DNA of 64,000 nt from SIG607 sp045601805 (GCA_045601805.1 JAZSAJ010000025.1:1-64000); one strand, 5' to 3'. Positions 31,724 to 40,651 are shown, counted from the first letter of the stretch. The notes: generated by a model from the letters alone, not told the origin. Numbers and translations are program-made.

Positions 31724-33220
31724 CTATTTTGAAAACATTTTATTTATTTCTTCTATGCAAAGACGCGCATAAAGGTCGCCGCCTTCGTGGCCAACGTTAC
31801 CGCTTGAAATGTAAGCGCTGTAGTGACCGCCTTTTTCTGCCTTTTCGGTGGGCAAATAACCGCCGCGGCCGTTGGTAAGTTGCGCAATAAAGGTTTGGTG
31901 CGCATAACTTCTGGCTTTAATTCTGTTACCAAAATTAAGGAAAAGTTCAAACGGATTTGTTATAAGAGCAACGTCACCAAAGCGAATAACGTGCGCTTCA
32001 ATATTAAAAATTTCGGTGTTTTGTTGTTCTTTAAACCTTTGAATTGTGCCTGTATGTACGTGAATTGCGGCAGTATCTTCAAAGGTGAAAGATTCTTTGT
32101 TTTTATTTTTATCAACAAAGTATTCTATTTCGCGTACTGCGTGGTTGTACTGCTCAAGAGTTGCTTTGCGCAAAGGCAGTTGCATATCTATTACCTTGTG
32201 GTAAAAAACAGGTTCGCTTTTTAGTTCGGTAATTTCTTCTAAAACCGAAAGAATTTCATTTGCAACGCGTTTTCCTGCACGAGTACAACCCTCAACATCA
32301 AACATAGATGGGTCAGCTTTGCGGTAAAGCACATTGGGGCGTTTTATGTTGGGGTCGTTTACGGGTGTTTCGGGTTGTACCCATCTAACCAAATCACGCG
32401 GACATTGGTCGCCTGCTGCACCGCCCAAACCAAGAAGATAAACATTTTTACCAAGTTTTTCGCGAATAATTGCTTTAGCCCTGCCCCAATAGTCTGCCGA
32501 AATAAGATTACGGTGCTCTAAAATTTGAGAAGGACAGGCAATGTTTGCAACAATGCCTTTTAATTCTTTATTTGTATCAAAGAAATAAAGGAGTTCAACA
32601 CCCGAATCGTTTCCACCTTCAAGTTCGGTAAAAGCGGCGGTGTTTACGTCGCCCCACATTTGAGCCGAGCCATCGTTATAACAAACACGGCGGCACATAC
32701 CAACTGCGGCGCGGCCGAATTCATTTGCATAAAGCATTTCTTGGCGGTTTGCCCAAGCGTTTAATACCGCTTTTGCAATTTTTTCGGCAACAAAAATGGT
32801 GGCGTCGGCAGGGTCTAAAACGCTATCGTCAGCCGTTACAAGCGGTTTATATTCTTTATCGCTTGCGCCCATTTCTTTTAATATTGTTGTAGAAAACGCA
32901 GAAACACTTTTGGTATCGGGGTTGGCAAACAAATGCGAAGTGTGGGTGTGGGTTGCCGAAACGGTAATTTTCATTGGGTCTATTTCTTTGTTTTCGTTTG
33001 CCACAATTTTTCTTACGCGGTCAACCAAATATTCAGGAGCGCTTGTAAGGTCGCTTGACACCATAATCATTTGTTCTTCGCCAACGGTAACAGCCATGGC
33101 GGTAGCGGTTATTTCAGATTCAACGCCTTCTGAAATTCTTTCGTAAAACTGACCGCCTAAACGAATTCTTTTTTCGTGCATAAGCGATTCTTCTGCAAAA
33201 CCAACCAATAATTTACTCAT
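31724..33220 (-). CDS. Neutral/alkaline ceramidase-like hydrolase, cytoplasmic
   Basis: The 498-residue protein resembles the neutral/alkaline ceramidase superfamily in its core: MIMVSSDLTSAP near residue 55, a zinc-type histidine motif SATHTHTSH near 92, and a C-terminal TNPFELFLNFG segment. It has no signal peptide, unlike true secreted ceramidases. Its position in a carbohydrate operon makes a sphingolipid substrate unlikely; hydrolysis of a sugar amide or ester is a guess. ATG 33220 is preceded by AAAGGAGTC. It is 13 bp from the kinase gene. Confidence 0.72.
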   Translation of the reverse strand: MSKLLVGFAEESLMHEKRIRLGGQFYERISEGVESEITATAMAVTVGEEQMIMVSSDLTSAPEYLVDRVRKIVANENKEIDPMKITVSATHTHTSHLFANPDTKSVSAFSTTILKEMGASDKEYKPLVTADDSVLDPADATIFVAEKIAKAVLNAWANRQEMLYANEFGRAAVGMCRRVCYNDGSAQMWGDVNTAAFTELEGGNDSGVELLYFFDTNKELKGIVANIACPSQILEHRNLISADYWGRAKAIIREKLGKNVYLLGLGGAAGDQCPRDLVRWVQPETPVNDPNIKRPNVLYRKADPSMFDVEGCTRAGKRVANEILSVLEEITELKSEPVFYHKVIDMQLPLRKATLEQYNHAVREIEYFVDKNKNKESFTFEDTAAIHVHTGTIQRFKEQQNTEIFNIEAHVIRFGDVALITNPFELFLNFGNRIKARSYAHQTFIAQLTNGRGGYLPTEKAEKGGHYSAYISSGNVGHEGGDLYARLCIEEINKMFSK

Positions 33221-33233
33221 AATAAAGACTCCT

Positions 33234-34688
33234 TTATTTCATATCCGCAATTTTTAATGAAGCGTTATAAAGTTCATTAAATTTGCGGTATTTTGTGTTT
33301 AGTTTTTCGCTTTGTTTCGGGGTAAATTCACGAACAAAAGCAATATTTTTTGTTGCTTCTTCTAAATTTTCATAAACTCCGTCGGCCACCATTGCAACTA
33401 TTGCGGCACCAAGACAAGCCGCTTCTTTTTCGGCGGGAATTTTAATGGGAATACCCGTAATATCGGCTTGAAGCTGACACCAAACTTCACTTTTTGCACC
33501 GCCGCCCGTTGCAATAATGCAATTAACGGCAGTGCCCTTTTCTTTAATGGCGTCACAGTTCTTCTTTAACACAAATGCAACGCCTTCCATAACGGCATAA
33601 GCCATATCAAAAGCATCGTGCTCACCTCTAAGGCCCCAAAAAACGCCTGTGGCATTGCTGTGGAATTCGGGTGCGTTGGTGCCCACCAAATAAGGCAAAA
33701 ACAAAATATCGGGGCTTTCTCTTTCTGCCAAAACTTTGTTAAGCATATTATAATCAACGTCTTTCATACAACTGCGCTTAAACCATTCAAGCGAAACACC
33801 GCCGCTTTCGGCAACAGGAAGCATTACGGGGGTGTTTGGCAAAAAGCCGTAATGCATTGCAACGCCCAAATTTTTATTTTGGCTTTCTTCTGCCTGCACC
33901 GCCATTGCCATAACTGTACCGGTTGAAAGGGTTACTTCGCCCCCCTTAACATTACCGGTACCTATCATGCCTGCAAAGTGGTCAAGTGTGCCAACGTTTA
34001 CCTTAGTACCCGCCAAAATGCCAAGTTCTTTTGCAACATTTTCTTTAATGCAGCCCACCGTGGTGCATGGTTCACAAAGGGGCGGAAGTTGGCTTTCCTT
34101 TATGCCAATGGCGTTAAGCATTTTTTGCCAATAACATTTACTATATATATCAAAGTAAAAAGAAAAGGTTGCAATAGACATATCGCAAAACTTTTCACCC
34201 GTAAGGAAGTAAACAACATAGTCCTTTAAAAGCATATAACAGTGGGCTTTTTCAAAAATTTCGGGGCGGTTGTTTTTAAACCACAAAATTTTTGTTGCGG
34301 GCCAGGTGGGTAAAACCGCTTGTTGTCCTGTTATGGCTTCGCACTCAAGAGAAGTAAACTGCTTTTCTAAAATTTTACATTCTTCATATGAGCGTTCGTC
34401 CATCCAAGACACCGCGTTGGTTAGCGGAAGCCCCTCGCTATTCAGTACAACAAGTGTTTCGGCTTGGCCGGTAAAGGCAATATGTTTAATTTCTTTAATG
34501 CAGTTTTTTGCAAACATTTCTTTAAGAAGTATTAGTAAAGTTTCGCAATAAAGAATAGCGTCAAACTCAACAAAGCCATTTTCTCTTATGTACTCTACAC
34601 CCTTGCTTTCGCGGGCAATAAGTTTCATATTGCCGTCGTATATGGCGGCTTTTATGTTTGTTGAGCCAAGGTCAATTCCTATATACAT
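33234..34688 (-). CDS. FGGY-family carbohydrate kinase
   Basis: This 484-residue kinase phosphorylates a sugar or polyol with ATP. It opens with the phosphate-1 motif YIGIDLGSTNIKAAIYDG and has the sugar-loop SWMDERS near residue 90, LDHFAGMIGTGN near 240, and the adenosine motif ATGGGAKSEVWCQLQADITG near 390. Xylulokinase and gluconokinase are the closest subgroups by appearance, but the substrate cannot be fixed. With the isomerase gene 15 bp upstream, the expected order is aldose to ketose to ketose phosphate. AGGAGTTATAT precedes ATG 34688. Confidence 0.9.
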   Translation of the reverse strand: MYIGIDLGSTNIKAAIYDGNMKLIARESKGVEYIRENGFVEFDAILYCETLLILLKEMFAKNCIKEIKHIAFTGQAETLVVLNSEGLPLTNAVSWMDERSYEECKILEKQFTSLECEAITGQQAVLPTWPATKILWFKNNRPEIFEKAHCYMLLKDYVVYFLTGEKFCDMSIATFSFYFDIYSKCYWQKMLNAIGIKESQLPPLCEPCTTVGCIKENVAKELGILAGTKVNVGTLDHFAGMIGTGNVKGGEVTLSTGTVMAMAVQAEESQNKNLGVAMHYGFLPNTPVMLPVAESGGVSLEWFKRSCMKDVDYNMLNKVLAERESPDILFLPYLVGTNAPEFHSNATGVFWGLRGEHDAFDMAYAVMEGVAFVLKKNCDAIKEKGTAVNCIIATGGGAKSEVWCQLQADITGIPIKIPAEKEAACLGAAIVAMVADGVYENLEEATKNIAFVREFTPKQSEKLNTKYRKFNELYNASLKIADMK

Positions 34689-34703
34689 ATATATAACTCC
34701 TGT

Positions 34704-36062
34704 TTACATAACAAGTTCAATGTCTGCCATTTTGCAGAAATCTTTAATTTCTTCGGTATAATCGCCGTAAGCAACAATAACGTGTTGGCAAGAAACCTTT
34801 TGTGCAAAATCTTCAACCGTTGTTTTATCGGGGAACACTTCTAAACTGGGAAGTTGCGGTGCAGGGTCGTCCCATCCGTATTCATTCCAGGCAGGCGGAG
34901 TTTTAGCGTCGGCTGTGTAAACATGCATTTTATATTTTCCGTTTATGTAGAAAAGGCGTGCGCAGGTAACGTAACCCGTTTTAACCTTTGAAACATTTAA
35001 AAGCGATGAATTAAGCAACCCAAAAGCCGCAGGTAAAACGGTAACATCGCCGTCGGTTGCGGCTTTTGGTATAAAATCGGGCACACCAATAAGCATACTA
35101 TTTTCAAAAAATTCATAGTATTCAAGATACGGAACCGTTTGGCCTGATAAATATTTCATTATAAGTTGGGTAACTGCACCCAAAACGTCGTTTTCGGGAA
35201 CAGTAAGAACACCGTAATAATGTTCAAGCAGCATAAACACCATAGCGGGCGGGAAACCCATAAGTTTTTTCATTCCGTCAACATCAATAAGGGTAATTGC
35301 TTCAAGTCCCCTTTCTTTAATTTTCATACCAATTGCCAAAGCGTATTTTACGCCGTTTTCAATAACAGAATCATCACATTCCTTTTTGAAAACCCAATTT
35401 TCTTTAACGAATTTTACGCCGTCATCAATATCTTTTTGGTTTGATTTTTCAAGGTTTTGCACCATTTCAAGCATTTCAAACGGCTCAACCTCTACACCAA
35501 GCTGTCCACGCATAGAATTACCTTCAAACTGTGTGCCGTATAAAAGCATATCGCGGTAACCCATTGTGCCAACACGCGCGTCGCGAAGCGCTTTCTTTGC
35601 ACAGCAAGCGGTAAGAAAAGCATTTATTTTCTTTAACGGGTAGGGTTTTTCAATAATGTTATAAACATATTTAAAGGTGTAACCAAGCACTTGGAAGGTT
35701 GGGCGAATAGCGGTGGTTCCTGCCTGTTCGGCGGTGGTAATAATTCTGCCGTTTTCTTTCCAACCGCAAAGCCCCCACAAAAGCATGGGCAAATGGCGGA
35801 ATTTGTCGGTAACGCGTACAACCGCGTGGGTGGGTATCCAACCCGCAACGCAAACAACAATAGCGCTCATATCGTGTGGCAAAAGTTTTGCCACGGCGCT
35901 GTCGGCGGTTTTATATTCGGGGTCATCAATTACAAGACCCGCATCAATTACTTCGTAACCAAGCGAAGAAATTACCTTTAACCCCTCGTCGTGTTTCATA
36001 TTAAGGCGTTCTATTGGGGTGTTTACTTCGCCAAAGCAAATAAAACCAATTTTTTTGTTCAT
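34704..36062 (-). CDS. L-fucose/L-arabinose isomerase-fold protein
   Basis: The 452-residue protein belongs to the broad L-fucose/L-arabinose isomerase family that interconverts aldoses and ketoses with a divalent metal. Indicative segments are IGFICFGEVNTPIERLN at the start, WIPTHAVVRVTDKF near residue 75, a central VGTMGYRDMLLYG and a C-terminal QHVIVAYGD segment. It is shorter than FucI (about 590 residues), like other uncharacterised members of the family. It lies between the DeoR regulator and the kinase. AAGGAGAAAAAT precedes ATG 36062. Confidence 0.83.
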   Translation of the reverse strand: MNKKIGFICFGEVNTPIERLNMKHDEGLKVISSLGYEVIDAGLVIDDPEYKTADSAVAKLLPHDMSAIVVCVAGWIPTHAVVRVTDKFRHLPMLLWGLCGWKENGRIITTAEQAGTTAIRPTFQVLGYTFKYVYNIIEKPYPLKKINAFLTACCAKKALRDARVGTMGYRDMLLYGTQFEGNSMRGQLGVEVEPFEMLEMVQNLEKSNQKDIDDGVKFVKENWVFKKECDDSVIENGVKYALAIGMKIKERGLEAITLIDVDGMKKLMGFPPAMVFMLLEHYYGVLTVPENDVLGAVTQLIMKYLSGQTVPYLEYYEFFENSMLIGVPDFIPKAATDGDVTVLPAAFGLLNSSLLNVSKVKTGYVTCARLFYINGKYKMHVYTADAKTPPAWNEYGWDDPAPQLPSLEVFPDKTTVEDFAQKVSCQHVIVAYGDYTEEIKDFCKMADIELVM

Positions 36063-36073
36063 AATTTTTCTCC

Positions 36074-36778
36074 TTAACTGTTTGTAATTACACTTATTTT
36101 ATCGTTTATTGTGCATACGAACGAAAAACCGTTTCGCCCAATTTTGCTGCTGTCGGCCGCAATAAGAGTTTTGCTTGACCTTGATATCATAATGCGGTCT
36201 AAAATTGCTTCTTCGGTGTGGCAGGTGGCAATATCGCCCGTGTCGCTTACGCCGTCAACCGAAAGTATTGCCCAGTCGGCGCTAAAAAGGTTTAATTGTT
36301 CTTGGGCTACCACGCCGTATGTAAAACTGTAATGCGAATTTACTTCGCCGCCCAAAAGTATTACCCTAAAGCCCGAAATACTGCCAAGTTCTGCCGCGAT
36401 TTCAAAGGAATTTGTAACAATATTTAAGTTTCGTTTGGTGGTTTTTAGCTTTTGGGCAACCACCAAAGAAGTTGTGCCCGAATTTATAAAAAGCGTATCG
36501 CCGTTTTTAATTAGTTCTTCAATTTTTTCGGCAATTTCGGTTTTTTGCGCCATATTTGTTATGGCTTTTTGGCCGCCAATTAAATCTTGGTTAACAAGCG
36601 CGCCGCCGTTAATGCGAACAAGTTTGCCTTCGCTTGCCAATGCATCTAAATCGTTTCTTATGGTAACGCTTGTGGCATCTAAAACTTCGCTTAATTCGCT
36701 AACCTGTACTCTGCCTTGTTGCGAAAGAATTTCTAAAATTTTGTTTCTTCTAATATCAATTTTAAGTTTGCTTTCCAA
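36074..36778 (-). CDS. DeoR-family transcriptional regulator
   Basis: The 234-residue protein has an N-terminal DeoR winged helix (RRNKILEILSQQGRVQVSELSE, split here at residues 11-30, with the recognition segment VTIRNDLDAL) and a C-terminal sugar-phosphate sensor domain with NSGTTSLVVAQKL near residue 98 and the TLIAADSSKIGRNG tail. Such regulators sense a phosphorylated intermediate, fitting the adjacent kinase. The start is TTG 36778 with a GGGG-type site 12 bp upstream. It likely controls both this operon and the divergent TIM-like/yjbQ operon through palindromes at 37454-37534. Confidence 0.92.
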   Translation of the reverse strand: MESKLKIDIRRNKILEILSQQGRVQVSELSEVLDATSVTIRNDLDALASEGKLVRINGGALVNQDLIGGQKAITNMAQKTEIAEKIEELIKNGDTLFINSGTTSLVVAQKLKTTKRNLNIVTNSFEIAAELGSISGFRVILLGGEVNSHYSFTYGVVAQEQLNLFSADWAILSVDGVSDTGDIATCHTEEAILDRIMISRSSKTLIAADSSKIGRNGFSFVCTINDKISVITNS

Positions 36779-36783
36779 AAAAT

Positions 36784-37389
36784 TTATTCCCCTTTCTTAT
36801 TAAGACGCTCGCCAACTGCACCGCCCGGGTGAATTAAAGCAAACTGTTCTTTTTGGTAATCGGTTTCCATAATCATTGCCGCTTGAAGCGCATGGAAAAT
36901 CATGCAAAGCGCAGTGGTACTTGTTGTGCCCTGCATATTATATTTATCGGTTTCGCGGTTTACATACTGTTTAAGCACAACATCGGCCGCCTTTGCCAAG
37001 GGCGAATCAAGGTTTTCGGTAATAGTAATAACCTTAACACCCTTTGCCTTGCAAATATCTAAAATTGGGAAAAGTTCTTTTGTTGCCCCCCCGCGTGAAG
37101 CAAACACACAAACATCGCCTTTTTGCAAATACCCCGTTCCGCCGTGCACCGCTTCGGCAGGGGAAATAAATTTTGCAGGGCGTTCAATACAGCACATTAA
37201 ATGCGCAAAGTGCATACAGGCAATGCCCGAATGACCGCAACCCGACGCGCCAATTCTTGTAGCACTGCACAAAAGTTCAACTGCATTTGAAAAAGCAGTT
37301 TCGTTAAAATAATTTTTCATTTCTTTAAGGCAATCTGACTCTATATCAAAAGCGTTTTTTGCCGAATTTAAAGCGTTTTTACTTATCAC
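36784..37389 (-). CDS. SIS-domain sugar-phosphate isomerase (KpsF/GutQ-like core)
   Basis: The 201-residue protein is a single SIS domain, the fold of arabinose-5-phosphate isomerase (KdsD/GutQ) and hexulose-6-phosphate isomerase. Motifs are GASGCGHSGIACMHFAHLM near residue 46, FASRGGATKEL near 95 and the terminal HPGGAVGERL. The CBS pair of GutQ/KdsD is absent. It is the first gene of the minus-strand operon, starting with GTG 37389 behind GGGGG. It would isomerise the phosphorylated sugar made by the neighbouring kinase. Confidence 0.87.
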   Translation of the reverse strand: MISKNALNSAKNAFDIESDCLKEMKNYFNETAFSNAVELLCSATRIGASGCGHSGIACMHFAHLMCCIERPAKFISPAEAVHGGTGYLQKGDVCVFASRGGATKELFPILDICKAKGVKVITITENLDSPLAKAADVVLKQYVNRETDKYNMQGTTSTTALCMIFHALQAAMIMETDYQKEQFALIHPGGAVGERLNKKGE

Positions 37390-37411
37390 AATAAAAGCCC
37401 CCTTTTTTTAT

Positions 37412-37440
37412 ATAATATATCAACCTTATTATTTTTACAA
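37412..37440 (-). promoter_or_regulatory. Promoter of the SIS-deoR-isomerase-kinase operon
   Basis: Minus-strand TTGTAA (37440-37435), 17-bp spacer, TATTAT (37417-37412). Confidence 0.7.
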
Positions 37441-37453
37441 TAGTTTTTTGCCA

Positions 37454-37476
37454 AAAAACAAATATTTTTTGTTTTT
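37454..37476. promoter_or_regulatory. Candidate operator between divergent sugar operons
   Basis: AAAAACAAA (37454-37462) and TTTGTTTTT (37468-37476) form a 9-bp inverted repeat around TATTT, placed between the two divergent promoters. A second inverted repeat, AAACAG (37505-37510) and CTGTTT (37529-37534), straddles the -10 and start of the plus-strand operon. Both are candidate DeoR sites; assignment is inference. Confidence 0.5.
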
Positions 37477-37488
37477 TAGAAAATATTG

Positions 37489-37516
37489 TTGACTAAATAG
37501 AAAAAAACAGTATAAT
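37489..37516 (+). promoter_or_regulatory. Promoter of the TIM-like/yjbQ operon
   Basis: TTGACT (37489-37494), 16-bp spacer, TATAAT (37511-37516). Confidence 0.82.
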
Positions 37517-37551
37517 TATATACGAAAACTGTTTATGAGAGGAAATTTGCA

Positions 37552-38250
37552 ATGAAAAGAAAAGTCAATTTGCCTTTTTTTGAAATTGGTCCTAAATCTT
37601 ATCTTTACGGCGACGATATTTTAGAACTTGCGCTTGTTGCCGATAAAGCCAGCGAAAAATACGGTGTTGATATAATTTTTACTTGCCCGATTGTTGACAT
37701 ACGAAGGGTTAAAGAAGCCACCAAAAACATTCATGTTTTTGCACCGCATATGGACGCAATTTACCCAGGGCGCGGTTTGGCGGATATTTTGCCTGAGTCA
37801 CTTGTTGCCGCAGGGGCAGACGGCGTTATGCTTAACCACTGCGAAAAACCGCTAAGCTTTGAAGTACTTAAAGAAACTATTAAACGCGCAAATGAAGTTG
37901 GGCTTACCACCATTGTTTGCGCCGACAGTTTAGCAGATGCCGGTAAAATTGCAACCCTAAACCCCGATATAATTGTTGCCGAGCCAAGCGAACTTATTGG
38001 CACGGGTGTTTCGGTTGGCGAAGAATATGTTGCAGCCGCAACAAAATCGGTTAAAGATGTTAACCCAAATATTTTGGTGTTAACCGCCGCAGGTATTGCA
38101 AACGGCGAAGATGTTTATAACACCATTATTGCAGGGGCAGACGCAACCGGCTCTTCTTCGGGTGTTGCAAAGGCAGAAGACCGCGCCGCTATGGTAAATG
38201 AAATGATAAGCGCCGTTCGCCGTGCTTATGACGAACGAAACAATAAATAA
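37552..38250 (+). CDS. Archaeal-type triosephosphate isomerase-like enzyme
   Basis: The 232-residue TIM-barrel protein resembles the short archaeal form of triosephosphate isomerase rather than the 250-residue bacterial type. Likely catalytic residues are Lys in GPKSYLYG near residue 15, His in LNHCEKPLS near 97 and Glu in VAEPSELIGTG near 145; the phosphate loop ADATGSSSG is near 203. It is unlikely to be the housekeeping enzyme, since it is divergently linked to a sugar isomerase-kinase operon. TIM homologues of this kind can act on erythrulose phosphates, so a tetrulose-phosphate isomerase is one possibility. GAGAGGAAATTTGCA precedes ATG 37552. Confidence 0.82.
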   Translation: MKRKVNLPFFEIGPKSYLYGDDILELALVADKASEKYGVDIIFTCPIVDIRRVKEATKNIHVFAPHMDAIYPGRGLADILPESLVAAGADGVMLNHCEKPLSFEVLKETIKRANEVGLTTIVCADSLADAGKIATLNPDIIVAEPSELIGTGVSVGEEYVAAATKSVKDVNPNILVLTAAGIANGEDVYNTIIAGADATGSSSGVAKAEDRAAMVNEMISAVRRAYDERNNK

Positions 38251-38264
38251 TAAGGAGAATAAAA

Positions 38265-38885
38265 ATGGAATTTAAAGTTTATCAAAAGGAATTGGAATTA
38301 CAGTCTCGCGGTTGGATACCCACTTTCCACGATGTTTCTAAGGAAGTTATGGAAATTGTAAAGGCATCGGGCATTAAAAACGGTACCGTTTGCATTGCTT
38401 CCCACCACACAACCTGCTCGGTTATGATTCAGGAATGTTCACATGATATTGACACCTTTGATTTAGAGTATCTTCAGCACGACCTTTTAGATATAATGAG
38501 AAAACTTATTCCCGATTATACCAACGAAGGCGACTACCGCCATCCCGGCCCCATTCACGCTCAGTTTGGCCGTTATGTAAACGAACCGGGCAACTATACC
38601 TCAATGAACACCGACGGTCACCTTAGAAGCGTATTCTTTGGCAGAAGCGAAACAATGACCATTAAAGACGGTGTGCTTGACGGCGGCGAATTTGCACACA
38701 TTTACTTTATTGACTGGGACCACGTAAGAGCCCGTCACAGACAGCTTAACGTAACCGTTATGGGTACTACCGAAGATGTTGAAGACCGCAAATGGAACGG
38801 CGGCGAAACCATTAACACACTTCGCAAGTTTACCGACGAAGAAAAAGCATACGATATTCATTACGATTTACAACAAAAACGATAA
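38265..38885 (+). CDS. yjbQ: YjbQ (UPF0047) family protein, extended form
   Basis: The 206-residue protein belongs to the YjbQ/UPF0047 family, small beta-rich trimers of unclear physiological role (thiamine-phosphate synthase activity has been reported for some members). The family core is visible in CIASHHTTCSVMIQE near residue 44 and RHRQLNVTVMG near 153. Most members are about 140 residues; this one has extra sequence within and after the core. It lies 14 bp after the TIM-like gene with its own RBS (AAGGAGAAT), so it belongs to the same sugar-linked operon. Confidence 0.85.
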   Translation: MEFKVYQKELELQSRGWIPTFHDVSKEVMEIVKASGIKNGTVCIASHHTTCSVMIQECSHDIDTFDLEYLQHDLLDIMRKLIPDYTNEGDYRHPGPIHAQFGRYVNEPGNYTSMNTDGHLRSVFFGRSETMTIKDGVLDGGEFAHIYFIDWDHVRARHRQLNVTVMGTTEDVEDRKWNGGETINTLRKFTDEEKAYDIHYDLQQKR

Positions 38886-38891
38886 TTTTTT

Positions 38892-38923
38892 ACCCGAGTG
38901 CAAAAAAGCACTCGGGTTTTTTT
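38892..38923 (+). terminator. Terminator of the TIM-like/yjbQ operon
   Basis: ACCCGAGTGC/GCACTCGGGT 10-bp stem with an A-rich loop and seven T. Confidence 0.95.
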
Positions 38924-38935
38924 ATAAAATAATTG

Positions 38936-38964
38936 TTGAAATTTTGACAAAGATATAATATAAT
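38936..38964 (+). promoter_or_regulatory. Promoter of pckA
   Basis: TTGAAA (38936-38941), 17-bp spacer, TATAAT (38959-38964). An overlapping TTGACA at 38945 has no well-spaced -10. The leader to ATG 39039 is about 70 nt. Confidence 0.75.
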
Positions 38965-39038
38965 GATAACGAAAATGGGGGAATATGGTGTTTTACACTT
39001 AATATCCTTTAAAATATTTTTCAGAGAGGAATAGCACA

Positions 39039-40643
39039 ATGAAACAACTTGATTTAACAAAATACGGCATTTTCGGTGCAAAAGAAGTTATTCACAACCC
39101 TTCTTTTGAAGAACTTTTTGCTGCCGAAACAGACCCTGCGCTTACAGGTTTTGAAAAGGGTGTTGAAACCGAACTTGGCGCAGTAAATGTTATGACCGGT
39201 ATTTACACAGGCCGTTCGCCCAAAGACAAATTTATTGTTATGGACGAAAACTCCAAAGACACCGTTTGGTGGACCAGCGATGAATTTAAAAACGACAACC
39301 ACCCCTGCAGCATTGATACTTGGAACACTTTAAAAGACCTTGCTGTTAAAGAACTTTCCAACAAAAAACTTTATGTAATGGATGTTTTCTGCGGTACTAA
39401 TGCCGATTCACGCATGGCTATCCGCTTTATTATGGAAGTTGCTTGGCAGGCACACTTTGTTAAAAATATGTTCATTGCGCCCACAGAAGAAGAACTCGCT
39501 AACTTTGAGCCCGACTTTATTAGCTACAACGCTTCTAAAGCAAAGGTAGAAAATTTCAAAGAATTAGGCCTTAATTCTGAAACCGCTGTTGTATTTAACA
39601 TTACTTCCAAAGAACAGGTTATTCTTAACACCTGGTACGGCGGCGAAATGAAAAAAGGTATGTTCTCTATGATGAACTACTATTTGCCCCTTAAAGGTAT
39701 GGCTTCAATGCACTGCTCGGCTAACACCGATATGAACGGCGAAAACACCGCGCTCTTCTTTGGTCTTTCGGGCACAGGTAAAACCACCCTTTCAACCGAC
39801 CCCAAACGCTTGCTTATTGGCGACGACGAACACGGTTGGGACGACAACGGCGTATTCAACTTTGAAGGCGGTTGTTATGCAAAGGTTATTAACCTTGATA
39901 AAGAAAGCGAACCCGACATTTACAATGCAATTAAACGCAACGCACTTTTGGAAAATGTTACAGTTGATGAAAACGGCGTTTGCGACTTTGCCGATGGTTC
40001 GGTAACCGAAAACACTCGTGTTTCTTACCCCATTGACCACATTGAAAAAATTGTTCGCCCCGTTTCTGCTGCACCCGACGCTAAAAATGTTATCTTCCTT
40101 TCGGCCGACGCATTTGGCGTATTGCCTCCTGTTTCTGTTTTAACTCCCGAACAGGCACAGTACTACTTCCTTTCGGGCTTTACTTCTAAACTTGCAGGTA
40201 CCGAACGCGGCATTACCGAACCCACACCTACTTTCTCGGCTTGTTTCGGTCAGGCATTCTTGGAATTACACCCCACAAAATATGCCGAAGAACTTGTTAA
40301 GAAAATGGAAAAGAGCGGTGCTAAAGCATATTTGGTAAACACCGGCTGGAACGGAAGCGGCAAGCGCATTTCTATTAAAGATACCCGTGGTATTATTGAC
40401 GCAATACTTGATGGTTCTATTCTTAAAGCCAACACCAAAACAATTCCTTACTTTAACTTGGCAGTTCCCACTGAACTTCCGGGTGTTGATACAGGTATTC
40501 TTGACCCGCGCGACACCTATGCCGATAAAGGCGTTTGGGAAGAAAAAGCAAAGGATTTAGCAAGCAGATTTGTTAAAAACTTTGAAAAATACACCGGCAA
40601 CGACGCAGGTAAAGCACTTGTTAAAGCTGGACCCGAACTTTAA
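39039..40643 (+). CDS. pckA: Phosphoenolpyruvate carboxykinase (ATP)
   Basis: PckA interconverts oxaloacetate and phosphoenolpyruvate with ATP; in anaerobic gut Clostridia it can run toward oxaloacetate and gain ATP. The 534-residue protein is full length with YTGRSPKDKF near residue 57, the Walker-type GLSGTGKTTLS near 244, the metal-binding GDDEHGWDDNGVFNFEGG near 262 and TGWNGSG near 434. GAGAGGAATAGCACA precedes ATG 39039. It is a single-gene unit with its own promoter and a bidirectional terminator. Confidence 0.97.
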   Translation: MKQLDLTKYGIFGAKEVIHNPSFEELFAAETDPALTGFEKGVETELGAVNVMTGIYTGRSPKDKFIVMDENSKDTVWWTSDEFKNDNHPCSIDTWNTLKDLAVKELSNKKLYVMDVFCGTNADSRMAIRFIMEVAWQAHFVKNMFIAPTEEELANFEPDFISYNASKAKVENFKELGLNSETAVVFNITSKEQVILNTWYGGEMKKGMFSMMNYYLPLKGMASMHCSANTDMNGENTALFFGLSGTGKTTLSTDPKRLLIGDDEHGWDDNGVFNFEGGCYAKVINLDKESEPDIYNAIKRNALLENVTVDENGVCDFADGSVTENTRVSYPIDHIEKIVRPVSAAPDAKNVIFLSADAFGVLPPVSVLTPEQAQYYFLSGFTSKLAGTERGITEPTPTFSACFGQAFLELHPTKYAEELVKKMEKSGAKAYLVNTGWNGSGKRISIKDTRGIIDAILDGSILKANTKTIPYFNLAVPTELPGVDTGILDPRDTYADKGVWEEKAKDLASRFVKNFEKYTGNDAGKALVKAGPEL

Positions 40644-40651
40644 TTAAAACT

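Noticed and set aside
31823..32224. Plus-strand 133-codon open frame
   Set aside because: Antisense to the ceramidase-like gene, with no family similarity that I can see.
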